Below, piece after piece: positions 35,601 to 48,092 of a DNA stretch of 64,000 nt. The stretch is from Liolophura sinensis (lineage: Eukaryota; Mollusca; Polyplacophora; Chitonida; Chitonidae): NCBI RefSeq assembly GCF_032854445.1, contig NC_088302.1, forward strand, positions 40,678,191 to 40,742,190, in the 5' to 3' direction. A program made the translations under genes and the position numbers. Position 1 is the first letter of the stretch, and each line of letters starts with the position of its first letter. Under the pieces are notes generated by a model, which did not search any database, was not told the DNA's origin, and saw only the letters and a list, made by a program, of their open reading frames with translations.

Positions 35601-37903
35601 GTCAACAGGGACCCCTGAATACCGGCGATTTCCATTAAGACCAGCTTTTAAAATCACCTGCAACGGGGTTAACGGTTATAGTGCGTGTTTTAGAACTCTG
35701 TTAGGAACGCGGCACACAGCCGGCTGTAATTGAATCTGCTTTGAAATGCTTATCCCTGTCCACCGTGACAGATGCATTCCTTTCCCAAAATGACCGTCAC
35801 ATTTGAACAGCTCTAGGACGATGCTGGTCTTAATCAAGCTGCTCTCAGCAGTAGGAAAACCAATCTAAACCAGGGTAGACTAAAACACCTACACATCTTC
35901 CCATCACCATTTGTTTGCTCTATGGCTATGCATTATCCAAAATTAACAGCGACTAATGATTCTGATAATTTTGATTCCTTTAGACAAGTAGTTCGCTTAT
36001 TGGCTCTCGAATTCAATGTTGTCGAGTTGACCCTTTGAATATGACTAATTGAATGAAAATAGGGCATGCGCTACTCCATGTGATTTTAGCATTCAACAAA
36101 TTGCATAGTCTGAAAGCGGCAAATATTTTTTGTTTTTTGTTTTATTTTTGTTCCACTTATCGAACTTGACGAGTCATCTAAACACAGTTTCTTTTCCATT
36201 TTTGGTCAGTTAATGTCTGTATTCTTCATCAAATGCTCTTTCTCATTTTCGTTCTTATTCAGACAGTCAGTTTATACTTTTCAATCCTGATTAGTCTTTT
36301 TCAGTTCCATTTGTCAGTTGCATTTTAATCAGTTAATATTTGTTACTTACATCCTGAATCAGTTAATCTTAGTTCCTTCTATTTTCTTATCAGACAATCT
36401 TCACTGTTGATAAGTTGTAGGCTATTTTGTATGTGTTATTCTTGATGAATGCATTTCTTTTTGCCTCTTCGTTTAGTTAACCTTCGACCTTGCCATTGTT
36501 TTCTATATGCGAAGTTACTGTACTGGTTCGTTATCTGTTTCACTTATGAAGAGCTCTAGCAATCATTTCCATGTTTTGTTCCTGAGTATTCATGCTTAGA
36601 TGCTCTTTGAAGCTGACGTTTTCTATGATTTACGGATGCCATCGGCAAGCTGGAGATGCGAGACCTATTATACAAAGGATGGAAACTTCTTGTTTGGGGG
36701 TACAGTGATGTATCTGTTCACCCTGACTGAACCGTCTCACGATTCTTCTAGATCGACGTAAAGCTGTGTTCGAAGTTCACTGAAGGGTTACAGGTAGCTC
36801 CATGTCCCTTGTTTATCATCAGCAATCATTGCGGAGTTAAACCCCGCGATTCCGCTGTCCACAATGCTTTATTTCCTAGAAACTTAATTGAACATGCGGT
36901 CCAGCAATCTGCCATTGATTTAAACCACAACTGATCAGACAGAAGCGAAGTCTTGAAGACTCTCGGCAGATTGGTTCATTTTACGCTTAAGGCGCACATT
37001 TTTCACAGTACGTGAGAGAATTTTAGATCTGCCGTTTTGGTAAGGATCGTTGAAAAAGAGAAATGCTTCGCAAGACTTCCGCAGGCTTTCTGAAGCTCCA
37101 TGTCCGCTGAACCTTCACAGAAGCACGAGTTGATGCCATTAATCCTTAATAACGCTCCAGATATGTCACGTGATCATTAAGAAGACTGGGAAGAGTCCTT
37201 AATGATCGGTTTGTGGATTTTTAAATCAAAACTCTCGTGTCGTCTTTATTCTACGTAAAAAACACATGGGGGATCGAGAGCGCTTTTTTGATTATCGCAC
37301 TAAGTTGCTAGACACGCGGTGTTAGCCAACAAGAGAGGACACCCCTGCTTGGGAAGGTGCCGTCAGCAGTTTGCGGTCACGTGAAAGTCCACTTAAGCTG
37401 GTTTCTCAGGTTAGTTCTTCCGAACACATCATATAGCAATTATTATCACCGTTTAGCCGTATCTCTAACTCTCTGCTTCATGATTGTGTCTAATCCTGCT
37501 TAAAGGGAAAAGACCTCCAACAACCAAAGTAGACATCACTAAATAAATCACTTAAAACTATGAATAAATATACTTTCATTTATTATTTTTAGATTTTTTG
37601 GGAAAAAGTTAAAGGCGTTCAAATATTTGAATTCTAAGGTGGGCTTTATGGATCATTCTATCAGAGTTTTAGGAACTCTGACGTCACAAGATTTTTTCCA
37701 ACTTTAATCCCGGCAATTCGTGTTAGGATAACTCTGTTTACCCATTGGTAAAAGTATACTAAAATTATGTTCCCAAAGATTTATTCCTTCTGGTGAACAT
37801 CAGCAAAAAATTTCAAGATCCAAGAGTTCCAAGATACCGTATGGATGGCTTATAAAGTCCCCCATAGTATCCAAATATTTGAATGCCTTTCAACACTCTT
37901 AAG
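32652..37903. other. Unassigned region
   Basis: Several overlapping open frames (such as 34102-34401 plus and 35060-35341 plus) lack recognisable domains. The stretch 36120-36400 is T-rich on the plus strand. The segment near 36655 shares about 20 bp with 20840. No gene is supported. Confidence 0.45.
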
Positions 37904-37918
37904 AAATCTAAAAATATG

Positions 37919-38149
37919 GGGGCCTCCGTGGCTCAGTCGGTTAGCGCGCTAGCGGTCGCTGTGAGTTCAAGACCAGCTCATGCTGGCTTTCTCTCCGGCC
38001 GTACGTGGGAAGGTCTGTCAGCAACCTGCGGATGGTCGTGGGTTTCCGCCGGGCTCTGCCCGGTTTCCACCCACAAAATGCTGGCCGCCGTCGTATAAGT
38101 GAAATATTCTTGAGTACGGCGTAAAACACCAATCAAAAAAAAAAAAAAA
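37919..38149 (+). mobile_element. Full-length tRNA-derived SINE with 15-bp target-site duplication
   Basis: It is flanked by perfect copies of aaatctaaaaatatg (37904-37918 and 38150-38164). The head ggcctccgtggctcagtcgg then ttagcgcgctagc is tRNA-like (A-box), with a B-box near gtgagttcaagacc. The body is aacctgcggatggtcgtggg, the core cgtcgtataagtgaaatatt and cttgagtacggcgtaaaaca, and the tail poly-A. The tRNA head gives an internal Pol III promoter; the tail would be used by an autonomous LINE. This is the youngest-looking SINE copy in the window. Confidence 0.95.
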
Positions 38150-38164
38150 AAATCTAAAAATATG

Positions 38165-41100
38165 AATGAAAGTATTCTTTGATATGCATAGTTTTCAGGT
38201 GTCTATACACCTTCCTTCACATTTAAGCTTTCTTTTACCTTAAATAGGTGACTAGCGACTGTGTGTCCATCGTGTTGAACTAGATCGCCACGTTGGATAT
38301 ATGCAATTAACATACTTTAGCTTCGACAGTTATATACTAGTGTGGTACCGTACGCGATTTGAATACTGATTTCATTCCGTCGCCTTGAACATTCTTTGAG
38401 TCTTTCCGCTGTAAACTGCTGACTTCTTCTCTTTGTATTATTTTGTCCCCATTTCGTACTTTCGTCGTTCTTTTTTTAGTCGCGTTAGATTCGTTGTGTG
38501 AACTGGCCTTACGATTATTGACATGGAATGTCCACTTTGGTGGACGTCTGTTATGTTTCGATGCATGTTTCATGTTTAGTAACATTCGCATAACAATCGT
38601 CAACCATAACGGATGATGCAGGTCAATTATCCCAAGATTGATTTCCTAGACAGCGCTCAACACACCCAGAAGATGATAGTCATGAAACAAACAGTGAATA
38701 TTTTCAGTGATGACAGAAAACGTAATCAGTATCTAAATCCATTAGCATGCTAGTTTGTTAGTTGTAATTAATAAAACAATATATGCCTCTGATCCGTTTC
38801 TCACCATAATCAATCAGGTCGATTGCATAGGCATTATCAAACATGAGAGGATGCATAATTAACATAATTTCATGACATCTGCGATCATCTCGCTCTCTAA
38901 GCGTTCCAGCATGTTTGTGCCTGTAAACACGAAACAAAGGAAACCCTAACAATGCGGAACCTCCATTCCTTGTTCACGTCTTTTGTTGAAAACAACGTAT
39001 GGATTTTCCCAGCCAATTAGTTAATAATGACGAAAAGCGTGTTTTACTGAACAAACCATTGATCACGTACCATATTGCTGGTGGTTAAAAGGCTTTAATC
39101 ATCCACCGCACGCAATTAGAAAAAAAAAGAATATGGATCGGAATTTTCTAAAATATTGATTCCACAGTTGGGAATTTTCTCACGATTCTTATTGGTATTC
39201 ATTTCCGATAAGGCCCCATTCCGTGAAACTAAATGGTTGGCTCATAACATAGAATTCCTGTTGTGGCCACCTTCCTTGGAAGCGAAACAGAACTTCCTCA
39301 GGACAGTGTATACAGCAGTGTATCCTGTTTTACCGTTCTTACATCAAACACTTGTCATATACTTCACGCTATCGTAATGGAGTGTCACACAATAAAGTAA
39401 GCCTTGCCACGGTGAGAAATCCATACATCACTGCAAACACTTACATAACGAGATTAACCACGTTTTAAATTGGGTTTGTCGTTAGATTTTAGAAAATTGT
39501 TTTTCTCCAGAAATTGCTTTGTGGAAGAAAACAATAGCGACAGGCTTTGTGCGTGTACACATACAAATTCCAGTGTGTACGTCTAAATCAAGAAAAAGCA
39601 TAGGAGAAAATGGGAGACGGAGCTCTATCCCTATGTTCAAGGGAGGCAGGTGGAATACATCATCACGGGATCTTAACGATGTAAGTTGCGCGTGGACAAT
39701 GGCCAACCGGGGAACTAATACCCCTTATACAAAAGATACTTTAGGCTGTAATTGTATTCATGTATACGTGGCGCTTGGGCCCCTATTGGCCAAATGGCCT
39801 CGATCCCTACGACCCTGATTTCTGTTGGCCTCTTGACCCTTTAAGTGACCATATATGAGGTCAGATGAAACAACTGGCCAGTTGGTGAACGAAACGATCA
39901 CAATAACAGCTTCCGCGTGCTTTTGAACAAAGTTCGTTTTCTGGGTCGATCGATTGATGGGTATACTGTCCACCGGTTATTACCCTTTTTTCTTGTAAGA
40001 AGAGCTCTCCGGTAAACCAACTTTACTTATTCGCTTTAGCAAAACTTATACAATGTGGCAGAAGAAGGCGGAGTTTTGTTTTAACAATGTCCCTAGCACA
40101 GCGGATGATTCCGTCTTCATGATCTGGAGGGATATATTTAGTCTGACAAACTGTTCAGATCTAAGCGTGTCAGGGGACATTCCTTTGACAGCCGTCTTCC
40201 AAAGTCATTGAAAGGCGATGAGATTTGTTGAGAATATAATTAAGACGTACTGCATGGAGTGAAAAACCAGAACAGCAACGACAGTGTGTTAGTTGGCAAA
40301 TGGTCACACGTAGCCGGAGAAATACGTCCTCTTGTCAATTTACCTCTTTTAGGGTTTTATTCTAACTGTTCATGTAAATGCATAAATAGTTGCAAATTAC
40401 ACCCCCCTAGCACCATGGCTTAAGCAGAAGTAAGTAAAAAAAAAAAATAAAACAACAAGAAAAAAACTGCAGTGATGTTAACAGCAATTTATTAGAGGCT
40501 ACTCGTCTAGAATTACCGAAAATGCTGTGTTGTCATCACATGTAAAATACAATAACATTAAAAGCGAATACTGATTTCTGAAACCACCACCAACTCATTA
40601 CCACCACCAACTCATTACAATCACCAACTCATTACCACTATCAAGTTCCAAAGTAAGACATAAATGTACCTAAAGGTCTATTACATACTTTGACTGGCAT
40701 CGTGTCATAATATGAGTTAATCCTTTGTTTCGTTTTTCCAGATAAAGCCAAATGGTTTATAATGATTATCTTGGATTAAATGAATGTGAAATACATGTAA
40801 AAGATTGCTTGTTTATTTGTTGATATTCAAGATGAAGAAATACAAGAACATGTCATAACATATCTTATGAGATCTCGTATGAGATGTTATATTTTAACTC
40901 TATAAAACGACTTTCACAACAGGAGGCGTTATAAGACTGGCACCATTATTTATCAAGCAACTTTAGACTTAAGTTAGTAATTGCAAATGCTTATGAAGCC
41001 AAACTCAAAATAGGAAAGAACTCAAATTGTGGTTAGTACATTTTCGTGCGAAAAAGAACCTGTGTACAAATTTAAAGATCCCTTGAGCATCCATTTTAAT

Positions 41101-42341
41101 TGTATCTTTGTAATTTTGGACTTAAACCTTAAGACATTTGATAAATATGGCCCCTATTGTTTTAGGGAGCCAGTGTTAGGCTTGATTTTTATCGTAAATT
41201 ACTTTTGTTTCACCCTGATTGTTCGATTTGTAGATACTCAGCTATGGTGAAAAAAGGAACAGGGGCCCTTGAGCAAGCCTGATGAAGCAAGGAGGTGAGT
41301 TTTAGAAGGATGGCGGTTAACATACCAACTAAAATAAGATTATGTTAAAAGAAGTGGGTCTGAGGCCGGTAGTGAAGGTGTGGGTACCCGGGGAATGCAT
41401 TGTCAGGGCCTCTCCGACCATCGCGGCTCTCCACGACAATTTGTCCTGACTCCCTACACTCTAAAAATCAATAGCTCTGCCGTGTCCAGAACTTGATTAC
41501 CATTTGATGGTCATGTTAGCTTTCACTTGTGGATGTATTATAAAACAACACGGATCCCAGTGTAACCTTTGCACGTGGAGCTACGGGGTAGGCTGTCAAA
41601 GTGCTTCAGTTTTGTAGACTTCAGCCAGAAACGCTAGTGACTGGGTGACCTTTGTGATAATCCTTTCCCACTCGAGTCCGAGTACAGTTTGATAGGGGAG
41701 CTGTATTGTCCGCACCCCCAGGACACCACAACTAACTCAATGACCCCAGCTTTCTTCTTCCTAAACATCACATGCCTTTGGGTCTGTCAACAATGTGCCA
41801 AAAGACGTAGTGCTTGAGGTTAGTGAATATCAGTAAATTACTTCCTTTATTTGACGTAGAATTATATTCATCACTTCAAAATGCCGTCTGAGGATCGTGG
41901 CAAATATTTGCCCCACTGACTTCTTACCTAATCCAGATATACAAATAGATGCGTTTAAGTGTATGCGTCATTCCGATACAAGTTCACGTCATAATTTGTT
42001 CACTAGACTATCCGTCCTATGATAAAAGACGCTAGTCGACCAATCTAGATTTGATCGATTTTATTTAGCCCTTGATTTGCAGTTATAAGTTAGCACTCAG
42101 ATAAATTTCACACGTGAGGGTAACGAAGAAACCACCAAACATTACCAGATACCCGACAAAGCTCCTGACATATAGCTGAAACGAGATCATGGAACGAACA
42201 TGGATCCTGCATCTTCAAGTGGTAGTTCTCAGGGGAGAGAACTCCTAAGATTCATATAAAAGTGAGAACCATCAGTTTAGCCAGAACTGCTGATAACTAG
42301 AGTGTTTTACGTTATGGTCTGTTAAAAGTGACGACAACACA
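38165..42341. other. Unassigned region with a short 17-mer array
   Basis: It is AT-rich. The array at 40583-40633 is three tandem 17-mers (accaccaccaactcatt and variants). A possible open segment at 39519-39680 ends at a good GTAAGT, but it has no recognisable domain and no partner exon. No gene is supported. Confidence 0.45.
40583..40633 (+). repeat. Short 17-mer tandem repeat
   Basis: Three consecutive 17-mers (accaccaccaactcatt twice, then acaatcaccaactcatt), with a decaying fourth. Confidence 0.8.
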
Positions 42342-42680
42342 ACATTTTGAGTAATTCTAATCAGTTGAAATTTACATCACTGCATTTATTTTCTTGGTGA
42401 TAAGAGATGTATAAGTTGTCACTATTTAAAGATGTACATGAATGATAAGAATAAAGCTGTGACTGAGCTAAACTGGCTTCCTCTACTGTCGTACGAGGGA
42501 AGGAGTACCAACAACCTGCGGGTGGTCTTGCGTTCCTCCGGGCTCTGTCGGGTTTCCTCCCACCATAATGCTGGCAGCCGTGTTATAAGTGAAATGTTCC
42601 TGAGTACGGCGTAAAACACCAACGAAATAAATAAATATTAGCCAATCATCACACTGTCGTCCCTTGTCTGGTCTTACTGG
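42342..42680 (+). repeat. Dispersed repeat, copy 2, interrupted by a SINE
   Basis: The start (gagtaattctaatcag ... catcactgcattt) and the end (gccaatcatcacactgtcgt at 42641) match copies 1 and 3, with an internal deletion and a SINE at 42461-42637 between them. Confidence 0.6.
42461..42637 (+). mobile_element. 5'-truncated SINE inside the dispersed repeat
   Basis: It has the SINE body (acaacctgcgggtggtcttg), the core (ttataagtgaaatgttcctg) and agtacggcgtaaaacacc, ending in AAAT repeats. The tRNA head is truncated. Target-site duplication is not clear. Confidence 0.88.
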
Positions 42681-42699
42681 TTATACAGTACGTGCACGT

Positions 42700-43030
42700 C
42701 TTTTAGTTATATATTATTCCACGTGCAGGATACGTATTAACGATGTCAAATAAATTGCCGTTAACGTCACTGAATGTTTTTGCATAATTCTGCTGAAACC
42801 ATGGTGCTAGCAGCGTGTGATATGCTACCATTTAAGCACTTACATGAACAGTCAAAATAAAATCCTAATTTAGGTAGATTAACCAGAGGCTGAATTTCAC
42901 CGGATACGTGTGACCATTTGCCAATTATCACAGTGTCGTTGCTGCTCTGATTTTAATCTATGCTGTATTTTTAAAATTATATTATTATGTTTTTGAGGTT
43001 CTTCCACGATAATTGTACACGTACAGCCTG
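42700..43030 (+). repeat. Dispersed repeat, copy 3
   Basis: Blocks taaattgccgttaacgtcac, caccggatacgtgtgaccat, ttgccaattatcac and tgctgctctgattttaatc are collinear with copy 1 (31016) and copy 4 (43478). Confidence 0.7.
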
Positions 43031-43477
43031 TTCATCTTTCACTTATGACATTGTTTCTGTCATCTCAGGAAACTACTGATGAGGGGTGGACCATCTTCCT
43101 ATTCAAGCGGTTCTCCTTCATCACAGCGGTCTGTCACATACCAGACATGACAAACTAACCGTATCCTGGCACCGGATCCTCTTCGGTTTGGTGACACCGG
43201 AGAAGAGTCAACGATCCTCGCTTTAAAGGCTTTAAATTATGACTCTGACCGGACGTTTTCCGGAACATCTCCGGACACACCGGAGACTGCCGCTGGCGAG
43301 GAAGGCTGATCCGTTGTAAAAGTTGTGCGAATGCATCTGGTATGACCATGATAAACCGTGAAACACACACTTTAGTTACGTACATGGGAACACATAAAAC
43401 GTCACAGTGATATATCAGGCTACTGGATCGGGTTTGTGACCTATGGATTTATTTCATGTAGGACAATACAGCATTGT

Positions 43478-43653
43478 GAGTAAATCTAGACCATTGACGT
43501 CTAATAAATTCCAAGTACCACCACTACATTTGTTTGACTTAATTCTCTTTAAGCCATGGTGGTAGGGGACGAGTAAATTGCTACTACGTAAGCATTTATA
43601 TGAACTGGTAGACTGTATTTCACCAGATACATGTGACCGTTTGCCAACTATCA
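43478..43653 (+). repeat. Dispersed repeat, copy 4, running into the 17-bp array
   Basis: tgagtaaatctagaccattg, taataaattccaagtac, caccagatacatgtgaccgt and ttgccaactatcac are collinear with copies 1 and 3. The match ends exactly where the 17-bp tandem array begins. Confidence 0.7.
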
Positions 43654-44386
43654 CTGTCCAGTCATGGATTGTGTCTGGTCATGAACTGTATCCCGTTGTG
43701 GATTGTATCCGATCATGGATTTTGTTCGGGTTATAGAGTATATCCAGTCATTAATTGTGTCCTTTCATCGGTTGTATCCAGTCATGGATTGTGTGCAGTC
43801 ATGGATTGTGTCTTTTCATGGGTTGTTCACAGTCATGCATTGTGTCCAGTTATGGATTGTGTCCAGTCATGTGTCTGGTCATGGATTGTGTCCTTTGATG
43901 GATTGTGTCCGGTCATGGATTGTGCACAGTCATGGATTGTGTCCAGTCATGGATTGTGTACGGTTATGAATCGTGTCCAGTCATGGATTGTGCCTGGTTA
44001 TGGATCGTGTCATGCATTGTGTCCAGTCATGGATTGTATCCGGTCATGGATAGTCCAGTCATGGGTAGTCCAGTCATGGATTGTATCTGATCATGGATTG
44101 TGTCCAGTCGTGGATTGCATCCAGCCATGCATTGTATCCATTTATGGATTCTGTCCGATCATGCATTGTATCCGGTCATGGATTGTGTCCATTCGTGGAT
44201 TGCATCCAGCCATGCATTGTATCCATTTATGGATTGTGTCCGGTCATGGATTGTATCCGGTCTTGGATTGTTTCCAATCTAGGTTGTGCCCAGTCATGTA
44301 ATGTGCCCAGTCATGGATTGTGTCTGGTCATGCATTATAGCCGGTCATGGATTGTGTCCGGTCGTGGATTGTTTCCAGTCTAGGTT
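43654..44386 (+). repeat. 17-bp minisatellite, about 42 copies
   Basis: The unit is tccagtcatggattgtg with single-base variants and occasional short deletions. As 17 is not a multiple of 3 and no frame of the unit holds a stop, long open frames occur in all three plus frames (the longest is 222 codons, 43633-44301). They read as a rotating 17-residue peptide of the SHGLC/VMDC/SWIV kind. These are artefacts of the repeat. Confidence 0.96.
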
Positions 44387-45722
44387 TTCAGTCAGTTTTG
44401 CTATTTGTCCGATCTCAAAGATGAACCTATTTATAACCACAGTGGCTAAGCAAATGAGTAAAACGAACACGGCACCTGGGCAAGTACATAATAAATCTTT
44501 TGACGATCGAACAGTATTTGAATTTGAATATTCAAGCAAGGATTTTACCCGTCTCTTCTCCGACCTGCCTGCCAGTGAGTGACGCAGTTACGTGGTTGTG
44601 ACATTCTCTTGCTGCCCATACATTATTGTGGTTTTCATGACGCCATGCCTGGCACTTAAATAGATAACGATCGTAAAGAACATAAAAAAGTAAGTTAAAT
44701 CAACGACGACAGCGTTCTAATTGATACCTGGCCAGGGATTAGCACAGTCAGGGATTATCAGAGTCTGTGGACACCTTCGCTTCACTCAGGAATTTATTGT
44801 CAACGGTTCAATGGCAATTCCTTTTGAAAACATGGCTTGAAAGGAGACAGGTCAAAATTATGGTAGATAAAGTATTCACATGCTTGAGGTTTCATCCTGA
44901 TGTTACACACATATGCATCCTTAAGCACGTACAGCACTAACAAGACTGCCCTTGTTAACTGAGCAGAAAGAAATTACCTGCCAAAGAAATATAGTTCCCC
45001 GGAATGTTGCTAGTTTAGATAAATGCGTATCCCGTAAAAATCAATGAAAGCATTTTGCGCAGTTTAGTGTGTTCCAACTGGAAGAATAATTATGGAGTTA
45101 CACCACATCGACGGTATTTCAGCAAACATTTTGGAAACATTTCTACTAAAATTCTTATATATTTTATGCACGGTGCAATTTTCAGGACTCGAGCATGCAT
45201 GCATGTTGCTAAACCTTTGACGCTTTAAACCTGGCTAAAGCGGTTCAACATTTCGCCCCTCAGGTTTTCAACGTAATCGCAAACCAGTGCCACAGATTTC
45301 GTGTTTGTGTAATTAAATAAACCATTTATGGATATCACTTATGCATCTGGTCCCCGTTGATCAAAAGTGTATTAGCTAATACAGGTATTAAGTTATTTTA
45401 TGTATTTAGGAATTTAAAATTTAATATATTTAAATACACTGTTACACTATTATTTTGAAGCCAAGTATAAAACTGAAGACTTGGCTTATAGTTAAATATT
45501 GTATTAAACCCTTAGACAGTTTTTAACAACCCAGCCCAGACTATGGAAATAATACACATGTAAGCTTTTAATCAGTTAAATATCAGAAATTTATATTTTA
45601 TATATTTTGCATTCCATTCAAAACTGCTGAACGGTATTGGTGTGTTTTTTTGACGATTGTAGTGACAGCATAACTGAATTCCCTTCTCACACATTTACAC
45701 CCTGGTATTTTCGAGGAATATG
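44387..45722. other. Unassigned region
   Basis: A 54-codon open stretch from ATG 44421 (MNLFITTVAKQMSKTNTAPG...) is followed by a possible GTGAGT donor but has no recognisable homology or partner exon. The rest is AT-rich without identifiable features. Confidence 0.4.
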
Positions 45723-45736
45723 AACATGAACTGAAA

Positions 45737-45786
45737 CGGAGGGAAACACCAATCAAATAAATAAATAAATAAATAAATAATAAATA
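45737..45786 (+). mobile_element. 50-bp severely 5'-truncated SINE insertion
   Basis: Perfect 14-bp duplications (aacatgaactgaaa at 45723-45736 and 45787-45800) flank an insert that contains only the last SINE bases (aacaccaatcaaataaat) and an AAAT tail. This is the hallmark of target-primed reverse transcription aborted almost at once. Confidence 0.85.
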
Positions 45787-45800
45787 AACATGAACTGAAA

Positions 45801-46489
45801 AATTCCGTATTTATAAAACAAAATAAAAATTAGAATATACAAGAGAACAATGGCCGATCTCATGAAGTTCACTTAGCTAAGCAAGGCCTTAATACCCGCA
45901 GATCATACACGCAGTTCTGTATGGTTTGTATATGATGGGATAGCAGCCATCGAAAAGATCCATGTGGTACATGGTTCGACCATGATAAGATAGCGGTTGA
46001 TGAGCACGAGAATCGCCTATCCAAGTCTGAGAGTCCACATGTTACCCGACAGAACACATTCTGTATGGTAACGACATCCCGATAAATGCTGCTTGATGAT
46101 GAATTGTCACGTTCTCTGTCTCCTAACAAACAGCTTCATTTCAGATAGATTGATCGACTAGGCAAACCTGATCGGGCATTAATTACCGGGATCACAATGC
46201 CGACATTTTGTTCGCCGACAGATCCTTGGAGTGCTTGGGTGCATGGTCAGGTACCACCCTTGGACTTGTTAAGGCAAGACAAAAGCAAACACACAACCCA
46301 TCCATGGATTAACCACACGTGTAAATGATTACGGGCCAAACCCAGGCTTGCTGAGCCAAATATAGACGTTGTAATGTCTTTACAACAGCATTGTTGTCGT
46401 CCACAAGCTAACGCGGTGTTCCCATATTTCTGTGCAAATAGCCGACAGTGTAATAAATAAATCTGACTGAGTAACTATGCTCCCGTTGT
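45801..46489. other. Unassigned region
   Basis: This is AT-rich sequence between the SINE fragment and the first duplicated unit; nothing is recognised. Confidence 0.4.
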
Positions 46490-46539
46490 TGTTGTATAAC
46501 TTAGTGATTTATTTTACTCTCAAAAGGTTTAGCCAAGTG

Positions 46540-46729
46540 TGAGTTCAAGTCCAGCTCATGCTGGCTTCCTCTCCAGCCATACGTGGGAAGGTCTTCAAGC
46601 AACCTGCGGATGGTTGTGGGTTTCCCCCGGGCTCTGCCCGGTTTCCACCCACCATAATGCTGGCCGCCGTCGTATAAGTGAAATATTCTTGAGTACGGGG
46701 TAAAACACCAATCAAATAAATAAATCAAA
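46540..46729 (+). mobile_element. 5'-truncated SINE private to unit A
   Basis: It is flanked by perfect 12-bp duplications (tttagccaagtg at 46528-46539 and 46730-46741). It contains the B-box side of the head (gtgagttcaagtccagctca), the full body, the core (cgtcgtataagtgaaatatt) and an AAAT tail. Unit B at 52220-52235 reads agtttagccaaat without an insertion, so it is the empty site. Confidence 0.93.
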
Positions 46730-47624
46730 TTTAGCCAAGTGGAACCCTAGTTTTCTAGATTAACATCCAGTGGAATTATTGGCGTTGTAGTCTAGGTGGA
46801 CACAATAATATTAGCATGCTTTTTCTTTTCGTTTGTATGGGGTGTAACGTGATTTTCAGTATTATTAATTTCAGAACGGAGTCAGTTTGTAGCAGACCGG
46901 CTCCAACGCCGGCATAACTTCTGTCGAAAAATATATGCAAAACTCACCGGACAGAGAGCAGCCGTAGCATCATATCATCATATAGCGTGTAAACCAGTAC
47001 TTAGGTCATCAGCTTGTGCAATGAGGACACCTATTACCTATTCAGTTTTAGGGTTTCGCAAAGCCATTGTTCGCTGTCAGCCGACCCCTTTTGGTGTACT
47101 CGTGCATACTTCGTAGGAGAATAATGGAAGTTATCTTAAATATAAGTTTTACTGATGAAAGTTTGAAATTCTTGCCGAGAGAGTACAAAATACCACGTAG
47201 TGTCGAATGAAGTCTCCTTGCTGAAACGTTGCTGAGATCCGATCCCAGCTGCTGGCACAGGAATGCCCAGATTTTGATGGTGAACCTAAATCAAGAATTT
47301 TAATGACTGGTTTCTCACAGGATGAGTAAGGTAGGCACCATGCTTATATTGGCCATGGAATATTTTTGGGCTGAGTTACAGCACTAGGCCTTACATGTAA
47401 CACTGTCGTTCACGGAAGATAATAGTTATCTGAAGCCTCCTGCTGATCACCCAGCCAGGAAGTATAAAGGTTGCCTCCATTACAAGTCTTAGATACGACT
47501 CGACTTAACAAGGGTGTCGTATTGCCGGCTACAGTATCCACACTAGTGAAACGTCAAGATTTTTACTACGAGGCTCATGCATTTATGCCCAATGTAAGAG
47601 AAAAGTCGAACGTCCATCCATTCC

Positions 47625-48092
47625 TAGGAAATTCATCTACTTTTATTACCAATTAACCTAAATGAAGGAAGCGTGAAACACCAGTGCATTAATTACAATG
47701 TGACAATGGCTGAGGGGTGTTCAAGTACCCCTCCACTGGAGGGTTATATCGACGGGCCAGGCGGATCTCGGGGGTTGGAGAGTTGTAAGTGTGTCCACTG
47801 CAGACCCTGTCTAAGCTGAATGATGATCAATGGGCCGACCGCAAGACAAGCAGACTTTATATAAAAAACCTAATTCTTTACAAAATGTTTTTCCGACATT
47901 AATCAATAATGTTGACATAAGATACGTGATTGTGCATAAATCACAGGAAGAACCGTTTCCTCTGGGGTATTGAGAAATCCGTGTTTGCAACATTTTTCCA
48001 CGGTATGTACACAGTTGTGCAATTTGATGTAAACTTTTCTGGAGAACGGTCCATATGTAAAATTAATCGTTTTTCGAGACTTTTCGTGTCCT
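47625..48092. other. Highly conserved block of unit A (about 95% to unit B)
   Basis: This ~470-bp block is nearly identical to 52739-53208, while sequence on both sides is far more diverged. It includes a GC-richer segment with consecutive potential stems: gaggggt/acccctc around an 8-nt loop, then cctcc/ggagg around cact-like bases. It has no long conserved open frame. It could be a structured RNA, a regulatory element or a gene-conversion tract. Confidence 0.6.

Noticed and set aside
43633-44301. 222-codon plus-strand open frame, the longest in the window
   Set aside because: It lies wholly on the 17-bp minisatellite; the peptide is the repeat translated in rotating frames, and other frames are equally open.
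44421-44582. Short exon starting MNLFITTVAKQ with a possible GTGAGT donor
   Set aside because: No homology, no partner exon and a weak acceptor; it directly abuts the minisatellite.
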